Assembly: GCF_029688625.1 (NCBI RefSeq)
Contig: NZ_JARULC010000004.1
Span: forward strand, 62,001 to 126,000
From: Qipengyuania marincola
GTDB lineage: Bacteria; Pseudomonadota; Alphaproteobacteria; Sphingomonadales; Sphingomonadaceae
Direction: 5' to 3'
Length of the DNA: 64,000 bases
Positions within the stretch are counted from its first letter, which is position 1. Every line of letters begins with the position of its first letter. The notes below the pieces were generated by a model. That model was not told where the DNA came from, made no database searches, and saw only the letters and a program-made list of their open reading frames with translations. Of this stretch, positions 9,631 through 21,611 are shown piece by piece. The position numbers and the translations under genes were made by a program.

Positions 9631-11436
9631 TCAGGCCGCTGTCGCGAAAGCTTCTTCGCCCAGTGCCATCATGCTCTCAGCGCCTGCTTCCAGCTTGCGG
9701 CGAAGCGCGCCGGCATCGGGCAGGAAACGGTCCATATAATAGCGCGCGCTGGCAAGCTTCGCTTCGTAGAAAGCTTTGTCGTCGCTACCGTCGGCAAGCG
9801 CTGCCTGCGCAGTCTTGGCCATGCGTAGCCACATCCAGCCGAGCGAGACGATGCCCATTATGTGCATGTAGTGATGCGCGCCCGCCCCAAGGTGGTTCGG
9901 ATTCTGCATGGCATTGTTCATGAACCACATGGTCGCAGCCTGCTGCTGGCCAAGTGCTTTCTCCAGCCGCTCCGCCATCGGCGCAAGAGCCTCATCGTTC
10001 TTGGCGGCGGCAATGTCCTCACCGACCGTTTTGAAGAAGGCCTGGATCGCGGCACCGCCCTTCTGGGCGAGCTTGCGACCGCACAGGTCCATGGCCTGAA
10101 CGCCATTGGTGCCTTCGTAGATCTGCGCAATGCGGGCATCGCGCACGAACTGGCTCATGCCCCATTCCTCAATATAGCCGTGGCCGCCGAAGACCTGCTG
10201 CATATTGGTCGCGACCTCATAGCCCTTGTCGGTGCCGTAGCCCTTGATGACCGGAGTCAGCAGGCCGATCATCATGTCGGCTTCCTCGCGCTCTTCCTCG
10301 GTCTGCGCCTTGTGCGTCAGATCGACCTGCAGCGCGCCCCACAGGCACAGCATGCGCATCCCTTCGGTGAAGGTCTTGGCGTCCATGAGCATGCGGCGCA
10401 CGTCGGGGTGGACGAAGATCGGATCTGCCTGCGCATCGGGATCGGCCGGACCGGTCAGCGCGCGGCCCTGGCGGCGATCAAGCGCATAGGCAACTGCGTT
10501 CTGATAGGACACCTCCGCCTGGCTCAGGCCCTGGATGCCAACGCCGAGACGCGCGGCGTTCATCATGATGAACATGGCGGCGAGGCCCTTGTTTTCCTCG
10601 CCGACGAGCCAGCCCTTCGCGCCGTCATAGTTCAGCACACAGGTGGAATTCGCATGAATGCCCATCTTGTGTTCGATCGAGCCGCACATCACGCCATTGC
10701 GCTCGCCCGGGGTCCCGTCTTCGTTGACGATGAACTTGGGGACGACGAACAGCGAGATACCCTTGGTGCTGTCGGGCGCGCCCGGGGTCTTGGCGAGCAC
10801 CAGATGGATGATGTTCTCGCTCATGTCGTGCTCGCCGGCCGAGATGAAAATCTTAGTGCCGGTGATCGCGTAGCTGCCGTCTGCCTGAGGTTCGGCCTTG
10901 GTGCGGATCATGCCAAGATCGGTGCCGCAATGCGGCTCGGTCAGGTTCATGGTGCCGGTCCATTCGCCCGAGACCATCTTGGGCAGGTATTTTTCCTTCT
11001 GTTCCTGCGACCCCTTGGCGATGAGCGCTGAAATTGCGCCATTGGTAAGGCCGGGATACATTCCGAAGGCCTGGTTCGCGCTCGAGATGAATTCCTCCAT
11101 CACGAAGCCGAGAACGTGCGGCATCCCCTGTCCGCCGAACTCTTCCGGGTGAGCCAGCGTGCCCCAGCCGGCTTCGCGGAACTGGTCGAATGCTTCCTTG
11201 AAGCCCTTGGGAGTGGTGACCGAGCCATCTTCGTGACGCGTGCAACCTTCCTGGTCGCCCGACTGGTTCAGGGGCGCGAGCACTTCGGCACAGAACTTGC
11301 CGCCTTCGTTGATGACCGCATCGGTCACATCGGGGCTGGCCATTTCGAACCCCGGCAGATTGCCGTAGTTGGCGAGGTCCAAAACTTCGTTGACGATAAA
11401 ACGCGTGTCGCGGGTCGGAGCGGAATAGATGGGCAT
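9631..11436 (-). CDS. Acyl-CoA dehydrogenase with C-terminal extension
   Basis: 601 residues, the length of the FadE-like acyl-CoA dehydrogenases with an extra C-terminal domain used in fatty-acid beta-oxidation. Visible blocks are MNLTEPHCGTDLG (FAD/substrate loop), GTKIFISAGEHD, QVFGGHGYIEEW and the catalytic-region stretch RIAQIYEGTNGVQAMDL. I start at ATG 11436 (MPIYSAPTRD); the frame upstream overlaps the MerR gene. It follows the MerR regulator by 40 bases on the same strand, so the regulator probably controls it. Confidence 0.92.
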   Translation of the reverse strand: MPIYSAPTRDTRFIVNEVLDLANYGNLPGFEMASPDVTDAVINEGGKFCAEVLAPLNQSGDQEGCTRHEDGSVTTPKGFKEAFDQFREAGWGTLAHPEEFGGQGMPHVLGFVMEEFISSANQAFGMYPGLTNGAISALIAKGSQEQKEKYLPKMVSGEWTGTMNLTEPHCGTDLGMIRTKAEPQADGSYAITGTKIFISAGEHDMSENIIHLVLAKTPGAPDSTKGISLFVVPKFIVNEDGTPGERNGVMCGSIEHKMGIHANSTCVLNYDGAKGWLVGEENKGLAAMFIMMNAARLGVGIQGLSQAEVSYQNAVAYALDRRQGRALTGPADPDAQADPIFVHPDVRRMLMDAKTFTEGMRMLCLWGALQVDLTHKAQTEEEREEADMMIGLLTPVIKGYGTDKGYEVATNMQQVFGGHGYIEEWGMSQFVRDARIAQIYEGTNGVQAMDLCGRKLAQKGGAAIQAFFKTVGEDIAAAKNDEALAPMAERLEKALGQQQAATMWFMNNAMQNPNHLGAGAHHYMHIMGIVSLGWMWLRMAKTAQAALADGSDDKAFYEAKLASARYYMDRFLPDAGALRRKLEAGAESMMALGEEAFATAA

Positions 11437-11476
11437 CTGCGTGTCCTTGGTTTGACAGGTTTTGGAGAGAGTGGAC

Positions 11477-11935
11477 CTATTCGAGTTCGAGCGACTCGAT
11501 CTGCTCGATGAAGTCCGCAAGTTCCTTGATCGAGCTATCTATGTCGGCGCGCTGTTCCTTCAGCTTGGCAACATGCGCCTTGCATTTCTCGACTGTGACG
11601 CGGCGCTGTTCCACGCGCCCGTCTCCGAGATCATAGAGGTCGATCATTTCGCGGATTTCGGTGAGCGAGAACCCGACATTCTTGGCACGCATGATCCATG
11701 CGAGCCGCGCGCGATCGCGTTTGGAATAAATGCGGGTGAGGCCGACACGGGATGGCGCGATCAGCCCCTCATCCTCGTAGAATCTCAAGGCACGCGCCGT
11801 GCAGCCGAATTCGCTGGTCAGATCGGAAATCGAGTATTGTTCGCGGCCGAACGCATCGGGCCGTTCGAGATGGGCGCCCGCATGGCGGCGTTCGCCGCTG
11901 CTGCGCTCAACATCCTTGGGAAGCGGCTGGGTCAT
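11477..11935 (-). CDS. MerR family regulator, likely of fatty-acid or branched-chain acyl-CoA degradation
   Basis: 152 residues. The N-terminal MerR winged helix appears as YSISDLTSEFGCTARALRFYEDEGLI followed by R-x-Y and IMRAKNVGFSLTEIREMIDLYD, then a coiled coil (residues about 105-150) for dimerisation. There is no C-terminal metal-binding Cys cluster, which fits the LiuR/PsrA-like acyl-CoA-responsive branch. It precedes the acyl-CoA dehydrogenase gene. AGGA lies eight bases before the ATG. A TTACGTAA palindrome lies just upstream of its start. Confidence 0.85.
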   Translation of the reverse strand: MTQPLPKDVERSSGERRHAGAHLERPDAFGREQYSISDLTSEFGCTARALRFYEDEGLIAPSRVGLTRIYSKRDRARLAWIMRAKNVGFSLTEIREMIDLYDLGDGRVEQRRVTVEKCKAHVAKLKEQRADIDSSIKELADFIEQIESLELE

Positions 11936-11941
11936 GCCGCG

Positions 11942-11970
11942 GTCCTACTCAACGTTTACGTAAGCGTCAA
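11942..11970 (-). promoter_or_regulatory. Candidate MerR operator and promoter
   Basis: On the minus strand TTGACG, a 17-base spacer and TAGGAC are followed almost at once by the regulator start codon. The spacer holds CGCTTACGTAAACG (11953-11966), an inverted repeat with a perfect TTACGTAA core. This layout is what MerR proteins bind, and resembles the ACGTAA-type sites of LiuR-like regulators. The -10 match is weak, and the site abuts the hisI stop. Confidence 0.5.
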
Positions 11971-12338
11971 GTGTTGACGGGTTGGAGAGTTCGGCCGCTG
12001 ACGACCCGGTAGAAACACGATTGCGCTCCCGTGTGGCATGTAGGGCCCGCCGGACTGCATCGGAGAACGAATGCGTCCTGGTCACAATCCACCAGCATTT
12101 CATCTACCCGGAGAACATTGCCGGACGTCTCGCCCTTCTTCCACAATCGCCCTCGCGACCGTGAGTGGAAGTGGGCCACTCCGCTCTCGATCGTCTTGTC
12201 GAGCGCCTCGGCGTCCATGAAGGCGACCATAAGGACTTCTCCGCACGCACTATCTAGGGCAACAGCCATAACCAAGCCGTTGGCATCAAATTTTGGCCTG
12301 AGCTCGCGCGTGGTTTCCTGCTTAGTCGATCCGGACAC
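11967..12338 (-). CDS. hisI: Phosphoribosyl-AMP cyclohydrolase
   Basis: 123 residues, the monofunctional HisI that opens the adenine ring in histidine synthesis. The blocks [43 protein letters not shown] and the zinc-binding GPTCHTG are all visible. The GTG at 12338 is preferred because AAGG lies seven bases upstream. It stands alone, away from other his genes, with a 348-base gap before comF upstream. Confidence 0.95.
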   Translation of the reverse strand: MSGSTKQETTRELRPKFDANGLVMAVALDSACGEVLMVAFMDAEALDKTIESGVAHFHSRSRGRLWKKGETSGNVLRVDEMLVDCDQDAFVLRCSPAGPTCHTGAQSCFYRVVSGRTLQPVNT

Positions 12339-12686
12339 GCATCTACCTTTTCAAATTGTAAGAATACGACATGCTTGTTGCACGATAACCACAAAGGGGT
12401 TTCAAAATCGAGCCGCTTTCAGAATCGATATTCCATGAAGCGGCGACATAGTGAACATTCTTTCTTGCGAGCCACGTTGGTTCGCCCACCGGAGCATCGG
12501 TGCCGACAGAGCGCCAGGTTCATGGGGGTCCCGGATACGCAGCCGCGATGAGGGTTTTCGCGGCGCATCCGGATACGATGAGGGATGGACCGAGGTGCTG
12601 GCTGGGGGGCTGCACCGTTGTCGCAAGACCGGTCCGGTTTTATTCGTCACGTGGCGCCCGGGTCCGCAAGGATCCGGGCGTTTCAC
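12339..12686. other. 348-base intergenic region with short direct repeats
   Basis: I see no convincing gene here. CCGGATACG occurs at 12531-12539 and 12569-12577, and CGATGAGGG at 12546-12554 and 12576-12584, so the two units partly repeat. CCGCGA and TCGCGG between them can pair. The hisI promoter should lie at the low end, where the DNA is AT-richer, and the comF terminator lies at the high end. Confidence 0.5.
12655..12683 (-). terminator. Hairpin downstream of comF
   Basis: Eleven pairs (one G-T) formed by 12655-12665 and 12670-12680 close a four-base loop, GCAA on the plus strand. It begins seven bases after the comF stop. The T-run (TTT) lies on the plus-strand side, so its efficiency for comF is uncertain. 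Confidence 0.6.
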
Positions 12687-13454
12687 TTATGCAGCGCGTC
12701 CGGCTGCGTCTCTCGCCTCGTCCAGTACCCGCGCAAAGCAGGCGATGACGACACTTCTGGCGCCCGCTTTCTTCAACGCTTTCGTACACGCCAGCGAGGT
12801 CGCCCCGCTCGTAAGCACGTCGTCGACAAGCATTATGTCGGCGCCATCGACCGGCGGCTTTCTCGAAGTGCGGACTTCGATCGCGCCTGCCAAAGCCTTG
12901 CTGCGAGCCTTGCTTCCCAGGCCGCCAAGCGACGGTGTGGCTTTGCGCCGGACCAGCGCATCGACCGCCAGATCGCCATAACCCATGCCCGCGAGCTCTT
13001 GGGCAAGCAGCGCGGCCTGATTGTAGCCTCTTTGCCACAGGCGACCGCGGTGAAGCGGAACCGGAACGATAATGCGCGCGATTCCGTCAGCAGGCAGCCG
13101 CGCCGCGATCAATCGGGCAAGCAGCGGCGCCAGCGCAATCCGTCGGCCATGCTTCAGCGCGAGGATAAGCTTGCGTGACGTCTCACCATAGAGGGCGCCA
13201 GCGGCAATGCCGTCATGTAATGGAGGGTTGGAAAGGCAGGGCGCGCAGATCGCACCATGCGCTGGGCCGGCCTCGCCGAAGGGGCGCTGACATGTCGCGC
13301 ATGATGGCTCGCCCGGAATGCGCAGATCGCTCCAGCAATCGGTGCAAAGGCCGCCCTGCTCTCCAACACTCTCGCCACAGGCCGGACATCGCGGCGGGTA
13401 CACGAAGTCAACCAGTGGCGCGAGGCTCTCGGCGATAAGGCGTCTTGTCGACAT
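12687..13454 (-). CDS. ComF family protein
   Basis: 255 residues. An N-terminal zinc-finger region with repeated CxxC motifs (CPACGE, CTDC, CATCQ, CAPC) is followed by a phosphoribosyltransferase-type fold with PVPLHRGRLWQRGYNQAALLAQELA and the PRPP-binding IMLVDDVLTSGAT. In naturally competent bacteria ComF helps bring single-stranded DNA into the cytoplasm; in many others its role is not settled. Start ATG 13454. It diverges from the methyltransferase gene with 53 bases between. Confidence 0.88.
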   Translation of the reverse strand: MSTRRLIAESLAPLVDFVYPPRCPACGESVGEQGGLCTDCWSDLRIPGEPSCATCQRPFGEAGPAHGAICAPCLSNPPLHDGIAAGALYGETSRKLILALKHGRRIALAPLLARLIAARLPADGIARIIVPVPLHRGRLWQRGYNQAALLAQELAGMGYGDLAVDALVRRKATPSLGGLGSKARSKALAGAIEVRTSRKPPVDGADIMLVDDVLTSGATSLACTKALKKAGARSVVIACFARVLDEARDAAGRAA

Positions 13455-13507
13455 CCAAAGCTGATGCCCGCCTTGCACGGCCCGCGCAAGCGCGGCAGGG
13501 CGGCACG

Positions 13508-14262
13508 ATGGCCAGCAAGCCCCCTCCCCGCATCTTCTCCCGCGAGCGCCGGATCGCCGGACTCCGCCGTGCGCGCGTCCGGCAATCGCAGCGCGACGCG
13601 GCGCGCTATGTCCTGCAGGACATGGTTGAGGACGTGCTTGAGCGGCTTGAGTTCATGCGCCTTTCGCCGGGCCGCGCTTTGGTGGTTGGGGACTGGACCG
13701 GGACACTTGCGCTCTCGCTTAGGGGTTTGGGCGCGCCGGTGGAGGAGGCGGATGTTGCAACCCTCGACGAGGAAGCGCCCCTGCTTGGTGGACCGTACGA
13801 TCTGATCGTCTCGCTCGCCTCGCTCGACCGGGTGAACGACTTGCCGGGCGCGCTGCTTCATCTCCGGGGCGCGCTGGACGATGGCGGTATCCTGATCGCC
13901 AGCGTCGTCGGTGCCGGGAGCCTGCCCAACCTGCGGCGGGCGATGATCGCCAGCGAGCCTGACCGACCGGCCGCCCGGATGCACCCGCTGATCGACAATG
14001 CCGCTGCCTCAGCTCTCCTCCAGCGCGCGCTGTTCCGGCGTCAGGTAGTCGATGGGCGTTCGCTGAGCGTTTCTTACGCCAGCCTTGACCGCCTCGTGTC
14101 CGACCTGCGCGACCAGGGCCTCGGCAGTTCGCTCGCCAGCCCTGCCCCGCCGCTTGGCAGGACGGCGCTCGAGCGGGCGCGCGAAGCCTTCCTGCAAACC
14201 GCCAACAGCAAGGGCCGAGTGGTCGAAACCTTCGAGGTTCTCACGCTAACCGGTTGGCGCGA

Positions 14263-14266
<4 letters not shown>
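13508..14266 (+). CDS. SAM-dependent methyltransferase, NDUFAF5/BioC-like
   Basis: 252 residues. After a basic N-terminus (PRIFSRERRIAGLRRARVRQSQRDAARYV kind of stretch, split here across the first 45 residues), a class I methyltransferase core is visible: RALVVGDWTG (motif I) and YDLIVSLASLDRVNDLPGALL (motif IV) with ALDDGGILIAS. The pattern resembles NDUFAF5-type proteins, which hydroxylate or modify a complex I subunit, and BioC. The position opposite comF is common in alphaproteobacteria. Its TAG overlaps the convergent ppdK stop in a shared CTAG. Confidence 0.75.
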
Positions 14267-16926
<2,660 letters not shown>

Positions 16927-16986
16927 GCTATCGCCCGTCAAACTGAGACATGGACCGCATGTTACACAGTCCATTGGGTAAAAAAC

Positions 16987-19242
16987 TCATCCCTCGATAC
17001 GAGAGAAATCTGCGACTTTGTGCACTGCAGCACGGAAGCGCGCAAGCAGGTCGAGCCGGTGTGCCCGCTTGTTTTCTTCGTCCGCATTTACCGTCACTTC
17101 TTCGAAGAAACGGTCGATCGGACCGCGCAGGCCGGCAAGCGCCGCCATCGCCGCGCCGAAGTCCTCCGCTTCAATGGCTCGCGAAGCGGCCGGTTCCGAA
17201 GTGTCGAGCGCGTCCATCAGCGCCTTTTCGGCCGGTTCGGGCGTGTAGGAAAGCTCCTTCGCGTGGCGCTCGGACATCTTGGCGTCGATCACAGCCTTCA
17301 TGTCGGGATCGTCGACCAGGGCCAGCGGGTCTTCCTCGCCCGTGCGGGCGATCTCGCCTTCCGCGCCGTGCCAGTCTTCCTTCTTGAGGATATTGGCCGC
17401 CCGCTTGTAGCCTGCGAGCAGGTTGGCGCCGTCTTCGGTTTCCATGAAGGACTGAAGCGCTTTCACGCGGGCAAGCAGGCGGACGAGATCGTCCTCGCCC
17501 CCGAGCGCGAAGACCGCGTCGATGAGGTCGTGACGAACACCCGCCTCGCGTTGCTGGACCTTGAGGCGGTCTACGATGAACTGAACAACTTCGCTCGCGA
17601 CTGTCGACAGGTTTTGATTGTCCACCTCGACTGTCTGTTCGCGCGAGAGGCGGTCTTTGAACCCTTCACCATAGATACGCTCAAAAATAGCGAAGGAATC
17701 GGTCGCAGGCGACAAGATTGGAAGTTCTCTAACTGTCTTGAAAAGCGAAAACCGAAGCCCGTTTTCGAGTATCAAGCGGGAAACCCCGATTGCAGCCCTT
17801 CGCAGGGCAAATGGGTCTTTGGACCCGGTCGGCTTTTCCTCAATTCCGAAGAAGGCAGCTAGATTGTCGAGCTTGTCTGCCAAGCTGACCGCAATGCTCT
17901 CAGGTGCGCTAGGCACCTCATCACTTTGGCCGACAGGTTTGTAGTGGTCGCGGATGGCATTGGCCTCAACGTCGGAAAGACCTTCTGCCCTGGCGTAATA
18001 CCCACCCATCAACCCCTGCAACTCAGGGAATTCGCCGACCATCTCGGTTACCAAGTCAGCTTTGCAGACCAGCGCGGCATATTCTGCGCGGTCAGCGTCG
18101 GCGTTCGGAACGACTCTTTCTTCGCAAAACTCACGCGCCATGTTCGCAAGCCGCATACGCTTGTCGGCGACGGTGCCCAGCTTCTCGTGGAAGGTAATCC
18201 GCTCCAGACCCTTGGCGTGCTCGGCGAGGGTCTTCTTGCGGTCGACGTCCCAGAAGAAGCGCGCGTCGGACAGGCGGGCGGCGAGGACCTTGCGGTTGCC
18301 ATCCACCACCCGCGCGCCGCCGTCTCCCGCCTCGATATTGGCAGTGCAGATGAAGGCGTTCGCGAGTTCGCCCTGCGCGTCTACACAGACGAAATACTTC
18401 TGGTTCACGCGCGCGGTGAGTTGGATGGTCTCGGGCGGAACCTCAAGGAAGTCCTCCTCAAACCGGCCGAGCAGCGGGACGGGCCATTCGGTAAGGCCCG
18501 CGTTCTCGACCACTAGCCCCTCGTCCTCGACCAGCTTGAGGCCGGCTTCACTTGCCACCTTGGCCGCGCCCGAGCGGATCAGATCCTGCCGCTCCTCATG
18601 GTCGACGATCACGTGACCGGCGCGCAGCTTCATCGCATAGTCGTCGGCATTGCCGATGGTGATGTCGCCCGAGTGATGGAAGCGGTGGCCCAGCGTGACC
18701 GAGCCCGAGGTGACGCCATGCACCTCGCATTCGACCACCCCGTCACCCAGCAACGCGACGATCCCCGACAGCGGGCGAACCCAGCGCAAGGACTCGGTGC
18801 TGATCGAGGCAGCGCCCCAGCGCATCGACTTGGGCCAGCTGAAATCGCGGATGATTGCCGGAATGGCCTCGGCGAGAAGGTCCTTCGTCGCGCGGCCGGG
18901 GATGTTCTTTACGGCGAAATAGGTTTCGCGGCCCTTCACCTCGCGGACTTCGAGTTCACCCCTCTCGACACCCGCCTTGCGGCAGAATCCGTCGAGCGCC
19001 TGATCGGGCGCGCCGACCGGCGGACCCTTGAGTTCTTGGGTGACTGCCTCGGTCGCTTCCGGCAGGCCACGCGCGATCAGCGCAAGGCGGCGCGGGGTCG
19101 ACCAGACGGTGAGCTCGCCAGCCTCGACACCGGCTGCATCCAGCTCGCGGCGGAACAGTTTTTCGAGCTCGACACGCGCGCCGGCCTGCATGCGGGCGGG
19201 GATTTCTTCGCTGCGCAGTTCGAGGAGGAAGTCGGAGCTCAT
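16987..19242 (-). CDS. glyS: Glycyl-tRNA synthetase beta subunit
   Basis: 751 residues. Beta chain of the alpha2beta2 bacterial GlyRS. The N-terminus [17 protein letters not shown], the HHSGDITI region, [22 protein letters not shown] and [24 protein letters not shown] are characteristic, and the C-terminal anticodon-binding helical domain is complete. ATG 19242 overlaps the glyQ stop (ATGA), so the two subunits are made by coupled translation. Confidence 0.96.
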   Translation of the reverse strand: MSSDFLLELRSEEIPARMQAGARVELEKLFRRELDAAGVEAGELTVWSTPRRLALIARGLPEATEAVTQELKGPPVGAPDQALDGFCRKAGVERGELEVREVKGRETYFAVKNIPGRATKDLLAEAIPAIIRDFSWPKSMRWGAASISTESLRWVRPLSGIVALLGDGVVECEVHGVTSGSVTLGHRFHHSGDITIGNADDYAMKLRAGHVIVDHEERQDLIRSGAAKVASEAGLKLVEDEGLVVENAGLTEWPVPLLGRFEEDFLEVPPETIQLTARVNQKYFVCVDAQGELANAFICTANIEAGDGGARVVDGNRKVLAARLSDARFFWDVDRKKTLAEHAKGLERITFHEKLGTVADKRMRLANMAREFCEERVVPNADADRAEYAALVCKADLVTEMVGEFPELQGLMGGYYARAEGLSDVEANAIRDHYKPVGQSDEVPSAPESIAVSLADKLDNLAAFFGIEEKPTGSKDPFALRRAAIGVSRLILENGLRFSLFKTVRELPILSPATDSFAIFERIYGEGFKDRLSREQTVEVDNQNLSTVASEVVQFIVDRLKVQQREAGVRHDLIDAVFALGGEDDLVRLLARVKALQSFMETEDGANLLAGYKRAANILKKEDWHGAEGEIARTGEEDPLALVDDPDMKAVIDAKMSERHAKELSYTPEPAEKALMDALDTSEPAASRAIEAEDFGAAMAALAGLRGPIDRFFEEVTVNADEENKRAHRLDLLARFRAAVHKVADFSRIEG

Positions 19243-20138
19243 TTCGACCACTCCGGATATTTCTCGGCCCAACCGGCGGCTTCCTTGGCCATATGCGCTT
19301 CGCAGCTGCCGCGCGCGAGGTCGCGGACGCGGCCCATGTAGCTGGCGCGTTCCTGCACGCTGATTACGCCCCGCGCTTGCAGCAGGTTGAAGATGTGACT
19401 GGCCTCCACCGCCTGCTCGTAAGCCGCGATGGGCACTTCATTGGCGAGCGCATTCTTGCACTCTGCCTCGGCCTTGTTGAACAGGTCGAACAGCGCGTCC
19501 GTCTCGGCGACCTCGAAGTTCCACTTCGACATCTGCTTCTCGTTCTCGAGAAAGACGTCGCCATAGGTGACGCCCTGCCCGTTGAAATCGAGATCGTAGA
19601 CGTTGTCGACGCCCTGAATGTACATGGCAAGGCGTTCGAGCCCGTAGGTCAGCTCGCCCGCGACGGGCTTACAGTCGAAGCCGCCCATCTGCTGGAAATA
19701 GGTGAACTGGGTCACTTCCATCCCGTCGCACCAGACCTCCCAGCCCAGGCCCCATGCGCCCAGCGTCGGGCTTTCCCAGTCGTCTTCCACGAAGCGGATA
19801 TCGTGCTTCAATGGATCGATACCGATGACGCGCAGGCTTTCGAGGTAGAGGTCCTGGATGTCCGGCGGGCTCGGTTTCAGGATCACCTGGTACTGGTAAT
19901 AATGCTGCAGCCGGTTGGGGTTCTCGCCATAGCGTCCGTCGGTCGGGCGGCGACAAGGCTGCACGAAGGCCGCGTTCCACGGCTCCGGCCCGAGCGCGCG
20001 TAGGGTGGTCGCCGTGTGAAAGGTCCCCGCCCCCATGCGCATGTCATAGGGCTGGAGAATCAGGCAACCCTGCGCGCTCCAGAAATCGTGCAACGCAAGG
20101 ATCATGTCCTGAAAGGATTTACGCGGGTCTCGGTCCAT
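19239..20138 (-). CDS. glyQ: Glycyl-tRNA synthetase alpha subunit
   Basis: 299 residues, the catalytic class II chain. [60 protein letters not shown] and [19 protein letters not shown] are family hallmarks. I choose ATG 20138 (MDRDPRKS) over the TTG four codons upstream; neither has a strong ribosome binding site. It is the first gene of glyQS, with ppdK downstream. Confidence 0.96.
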   Translation of the reverse strand: MDRDPRKSFQDMILALHDFWSAQGCLILQPYDMRMGAGTFHTATTLRALGPEPWNAAFVQPCRRPTDGRYGENPNRLQHYYQYQVILKPSPPDIQDLYLESLRVIGIDPLKHDIRFVEDDWESPTLGAWGLGWEVWCDGMEVTQFTYFQQMGGFDCKPVAGELTYGLERLAMYIQGVDNVYDLDFNGQGVTYGDVFLENEKQMSKWNFEVAETDALFDLFNKAEAECKNALANEVPIAAYEQAVEASHIFNLLQARGVISVQERASYMGRVRDLARGSCEAHMAKEAAGWAEKYPEWSK

Positions 20139-20148
20139 GGAGCGGCGC

Positions 20149-20193
20149 AATGGCGCAAGGGCGAAAATGCGTCAATGGCGCAAGGCTTGCGCC
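20149..20193. repeat. Direct and inverted repeats upstream of glyQ
   Basis: AATGGCGCAAGG occurs at 20149-20160 and 20174-20185, 25 bases apart. The second copy is also half of a palindrome, GGCGCAAG at 20177-20184 and CTTGCGCC at 20186-20193. They fall in the presumed glyQ leader or promoter and could be an RNA hairpin or protein site. Confidence 0.5.
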
Positions 20194-20233
20194 CCGCAAA
20201 TGACAGGTCATCCAAACTTTTTGTCAGGTCTTA

Positions 20234-20262
20234 TTGACATGGTCAGCGAATCGCGACATAAA
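20234..20262 (+). promoter_or_regulatory. Sigma-70-type promoter of the UrcA gene
   Basis: A perfect -35 TTGACA at 20234-20239, a 17-base spacer and CATAAA at 20257-20262 (four of six consensus bases). A start near 20269 would leave a leader of about 63 bases before the UrcA start codon. This is the best promoter match seen in the window. Confidence 0.65.
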
Positions 20263-20331
20263 GTCAGCACAACCTGACACAAGGGAAGGTTGACCTACCA
20301 CTGGACCGAATATCCAAGCTGGAGCCTAGAC

Positions 20332-20649
20332 ATGAAAAAGACCGTTCTGATCGCCGCTGCCCTCGCCATCCTGCCCGCTCAGGCCATTGCGAGTGATATC
20401 CCTTCGATCAACGTCGATACCACCGGCCTCGATCTCGCATCGACCAAGGATCAGGATCGCCTCAACAGCAAGGTGGAACGCGCCATCCGCAAGGCCTGCA
20501 CTGTCGGTGGCAAGGGCCTGACGGTGCAAAATGCAGAGCAGGCCTGCCGCGCCGAGCTTCGCACCGCTGCCGACGCGGAGGTCCGCCTCGCCATCGCCGC
20601 CGCACGGCAGTCTCGCCTCGCCGCCCTCGAAATCGATCCGGGCGCCTGA
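20332..20649 (+). CDS. UrcA family protein
   Basis: 105 residues: a signal peptide of about 20 residues (MKKTVLIAAALAILPAQAIA), then a mature helical domain with two cysteines (RKACTVGG and EQACRAEL) in the UrcA pattern. UrcA proteins are small periplasmic proteins frequent in sphingomonads and caulobacters with no known function. Start ATG 20332 has GGAG seven bases upstream. It has its own strong promoter and is followed by a 13-bp hairpin. Confidence 0.8.
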   Translation: MKKTVLIAAALAILPAQAIASDIPSINVDTTGLDLASTKDQDRLNSKVERAIRKACTVGGKGLTVQNAEQACRAELRTAADAEVRLAIAAARQSRLAALEIDPGA

Positions 20650-20660
20650 GCCGACCATAC

Positions 20661-20695
20661 CGCCGGGGCGGCGTGCCCTACGCGCCGCTCCGGCG
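20661..20695 (+). terminator. GC-rich hairpin after the UrcA gene
   Basis: Thirteen pairs with one G-T join 20661-20673 and 20683-20695 around a nine-base loop. No T-run follows, so it may be a partial terminator that separates UrcA expression from the membrane-protein operon 20 bases downstream. Confidence 0.6.
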
Positions 20696-20714
20696 ACCTA
20701 ATCAAGAGAGTTCG

Positions 20715-21131
20715 ATGTCAAACCCATCCTTGACCAAGCGACAGAAACAGGTGCGCACGCACAATATCGCAACTGCGGTCGCACTGCTCGCGGTCGTCAC
20801 GATATTCGCCGCAAACCTGCTGGACAGCGAATTCGTGACCGAGCTTGGAATCCTCCTCATCCTCATCATGTTTGCGAGCATTCTCGTGATGTATCGGACG
20901 CGCAATGCCGATGAATACATCGCCTCGGTCTGGCGCGCCGGTACCAGTCTCGCATTCGTTTTCACCGCTGCGATCCTTTTGGTGACACCGCTCGTCTCCG
21001 GTTTCTACGCAGGGTACATGGGCGCGCATACCGGCACCGAATACGCGACTAGCGAAGCCAGCGGGTTCTTGACCGTCATCGCCAGTTTCTTCGTCGGCAA
21101 CGCCTGGGCCCGCATCCGCGGGACTGCCTGA
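20715..21131 (+). CDS. Four-segment membrane protein, DEY-loop family, member 1
   Basis: 138 residues with a basic N-terminus and four predicted membrane segments at about 17-36, 42-60, 75-97 and 115-130. The loop after the second segment reads RTRNADEYIASVWRAG (DEY at residues 66-68), a motif that recurs in the next two membrane proteins. AGAGAG lies about five bases before ATG 20715. I do not recognise a named family. It heads an operon that includes a tiny Xre regulator. Confidence 0.65.
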   Translation: MSNPSLTKRQKQVRTHNIATAVALLAVVTIFAANLLDSEFVTELGILLILIMFASILVMYRTRNADEYIASVWRAGTSLAFVFTAAILLVTPLVSGFYAGYMGAHTGTEYATSEASGFLTVIASFFVGNAWARIRGTA

Positions 21132-21143
21132 GGAGGTCTCGAC

Positions 21144-21611
21144 ATGCCTTTCGATCCGCAGGCCCCGAGCGAGCAGGACCGCTCCCGAACTCATGCCCTG
21201 ATCTGGTTCGGCGCCGCATGCACCCTCCTATCCCTCGTCAACCGCTTCCTGGGGATGGACAACATGATGGTTGTCATTGCCTATGGCGGCACCGCCGGAG
21301 GGCTTTTGCAAGCTGCGCTCAGCAGGGCCAGCGACGAATACCTTCGCGGACTCTACAATGTGGGTTGGCGAACCATGGGGACCGGTGTCGCTCTCTATTT
21401 GATGGCACTTTTTGTTTTCGCTGCTGGTGATCTGTCGAGACAGGCGGGGCATTGGGCCTCGAGCGGCACGAAACCGTCAGACAGCATGTTCGACATCAAC
21501 GGGTTTCTCGTCGATCCAATCTCGCTCTGCGTCATCCTGGCGATCCTCTTCTATGGCGGCTTTGCTTTCGCCTGGCTGCGCGATCGTTTCACCACGGAGA
21601 GCAGCGCATGA
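21144..21611 (+). CDS. Four-segment membrane protein, DEY-loop family, member 2
   Basis: 155 residues, four predicted membrane segments (about 17-35, 41-58, 78-95, 125-145). The loop after segment two reads LSRASDEYLRGLYNVGWR (DEY at residues 64-66), equivalent to the motif in the preceding protein. Start ATG 21144 has GAGGAGG eight bases upstream. Its stop overlaps the start of the Xre regulator (ATGA), so regulator and membrane protein are translationally coupled. Function unknown. Confidence 0.65.
   Translation: MPFDPQAPSEQDRSRTHALIWFGAACTLLSLVNRFLGMDNMMVVIAYGGTAGGLLQAALSRASDEYLRGLYNVGWRTMGTGVALYLMALFVFAAGDLSRQAGHWASSGTKPSDSMFDINGFLVDPISLCVILAILFYGGFAFAWLRDRFTTESSA

Noticed and set aside
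12402-12686. A 94-codon minus-strand frame between comF and hisI
   Set aside because: Low-complexity Pro/Arg/Ser composition, no ribosome binding site, no recognisable domain, and it covers the comF terminator hairpin.
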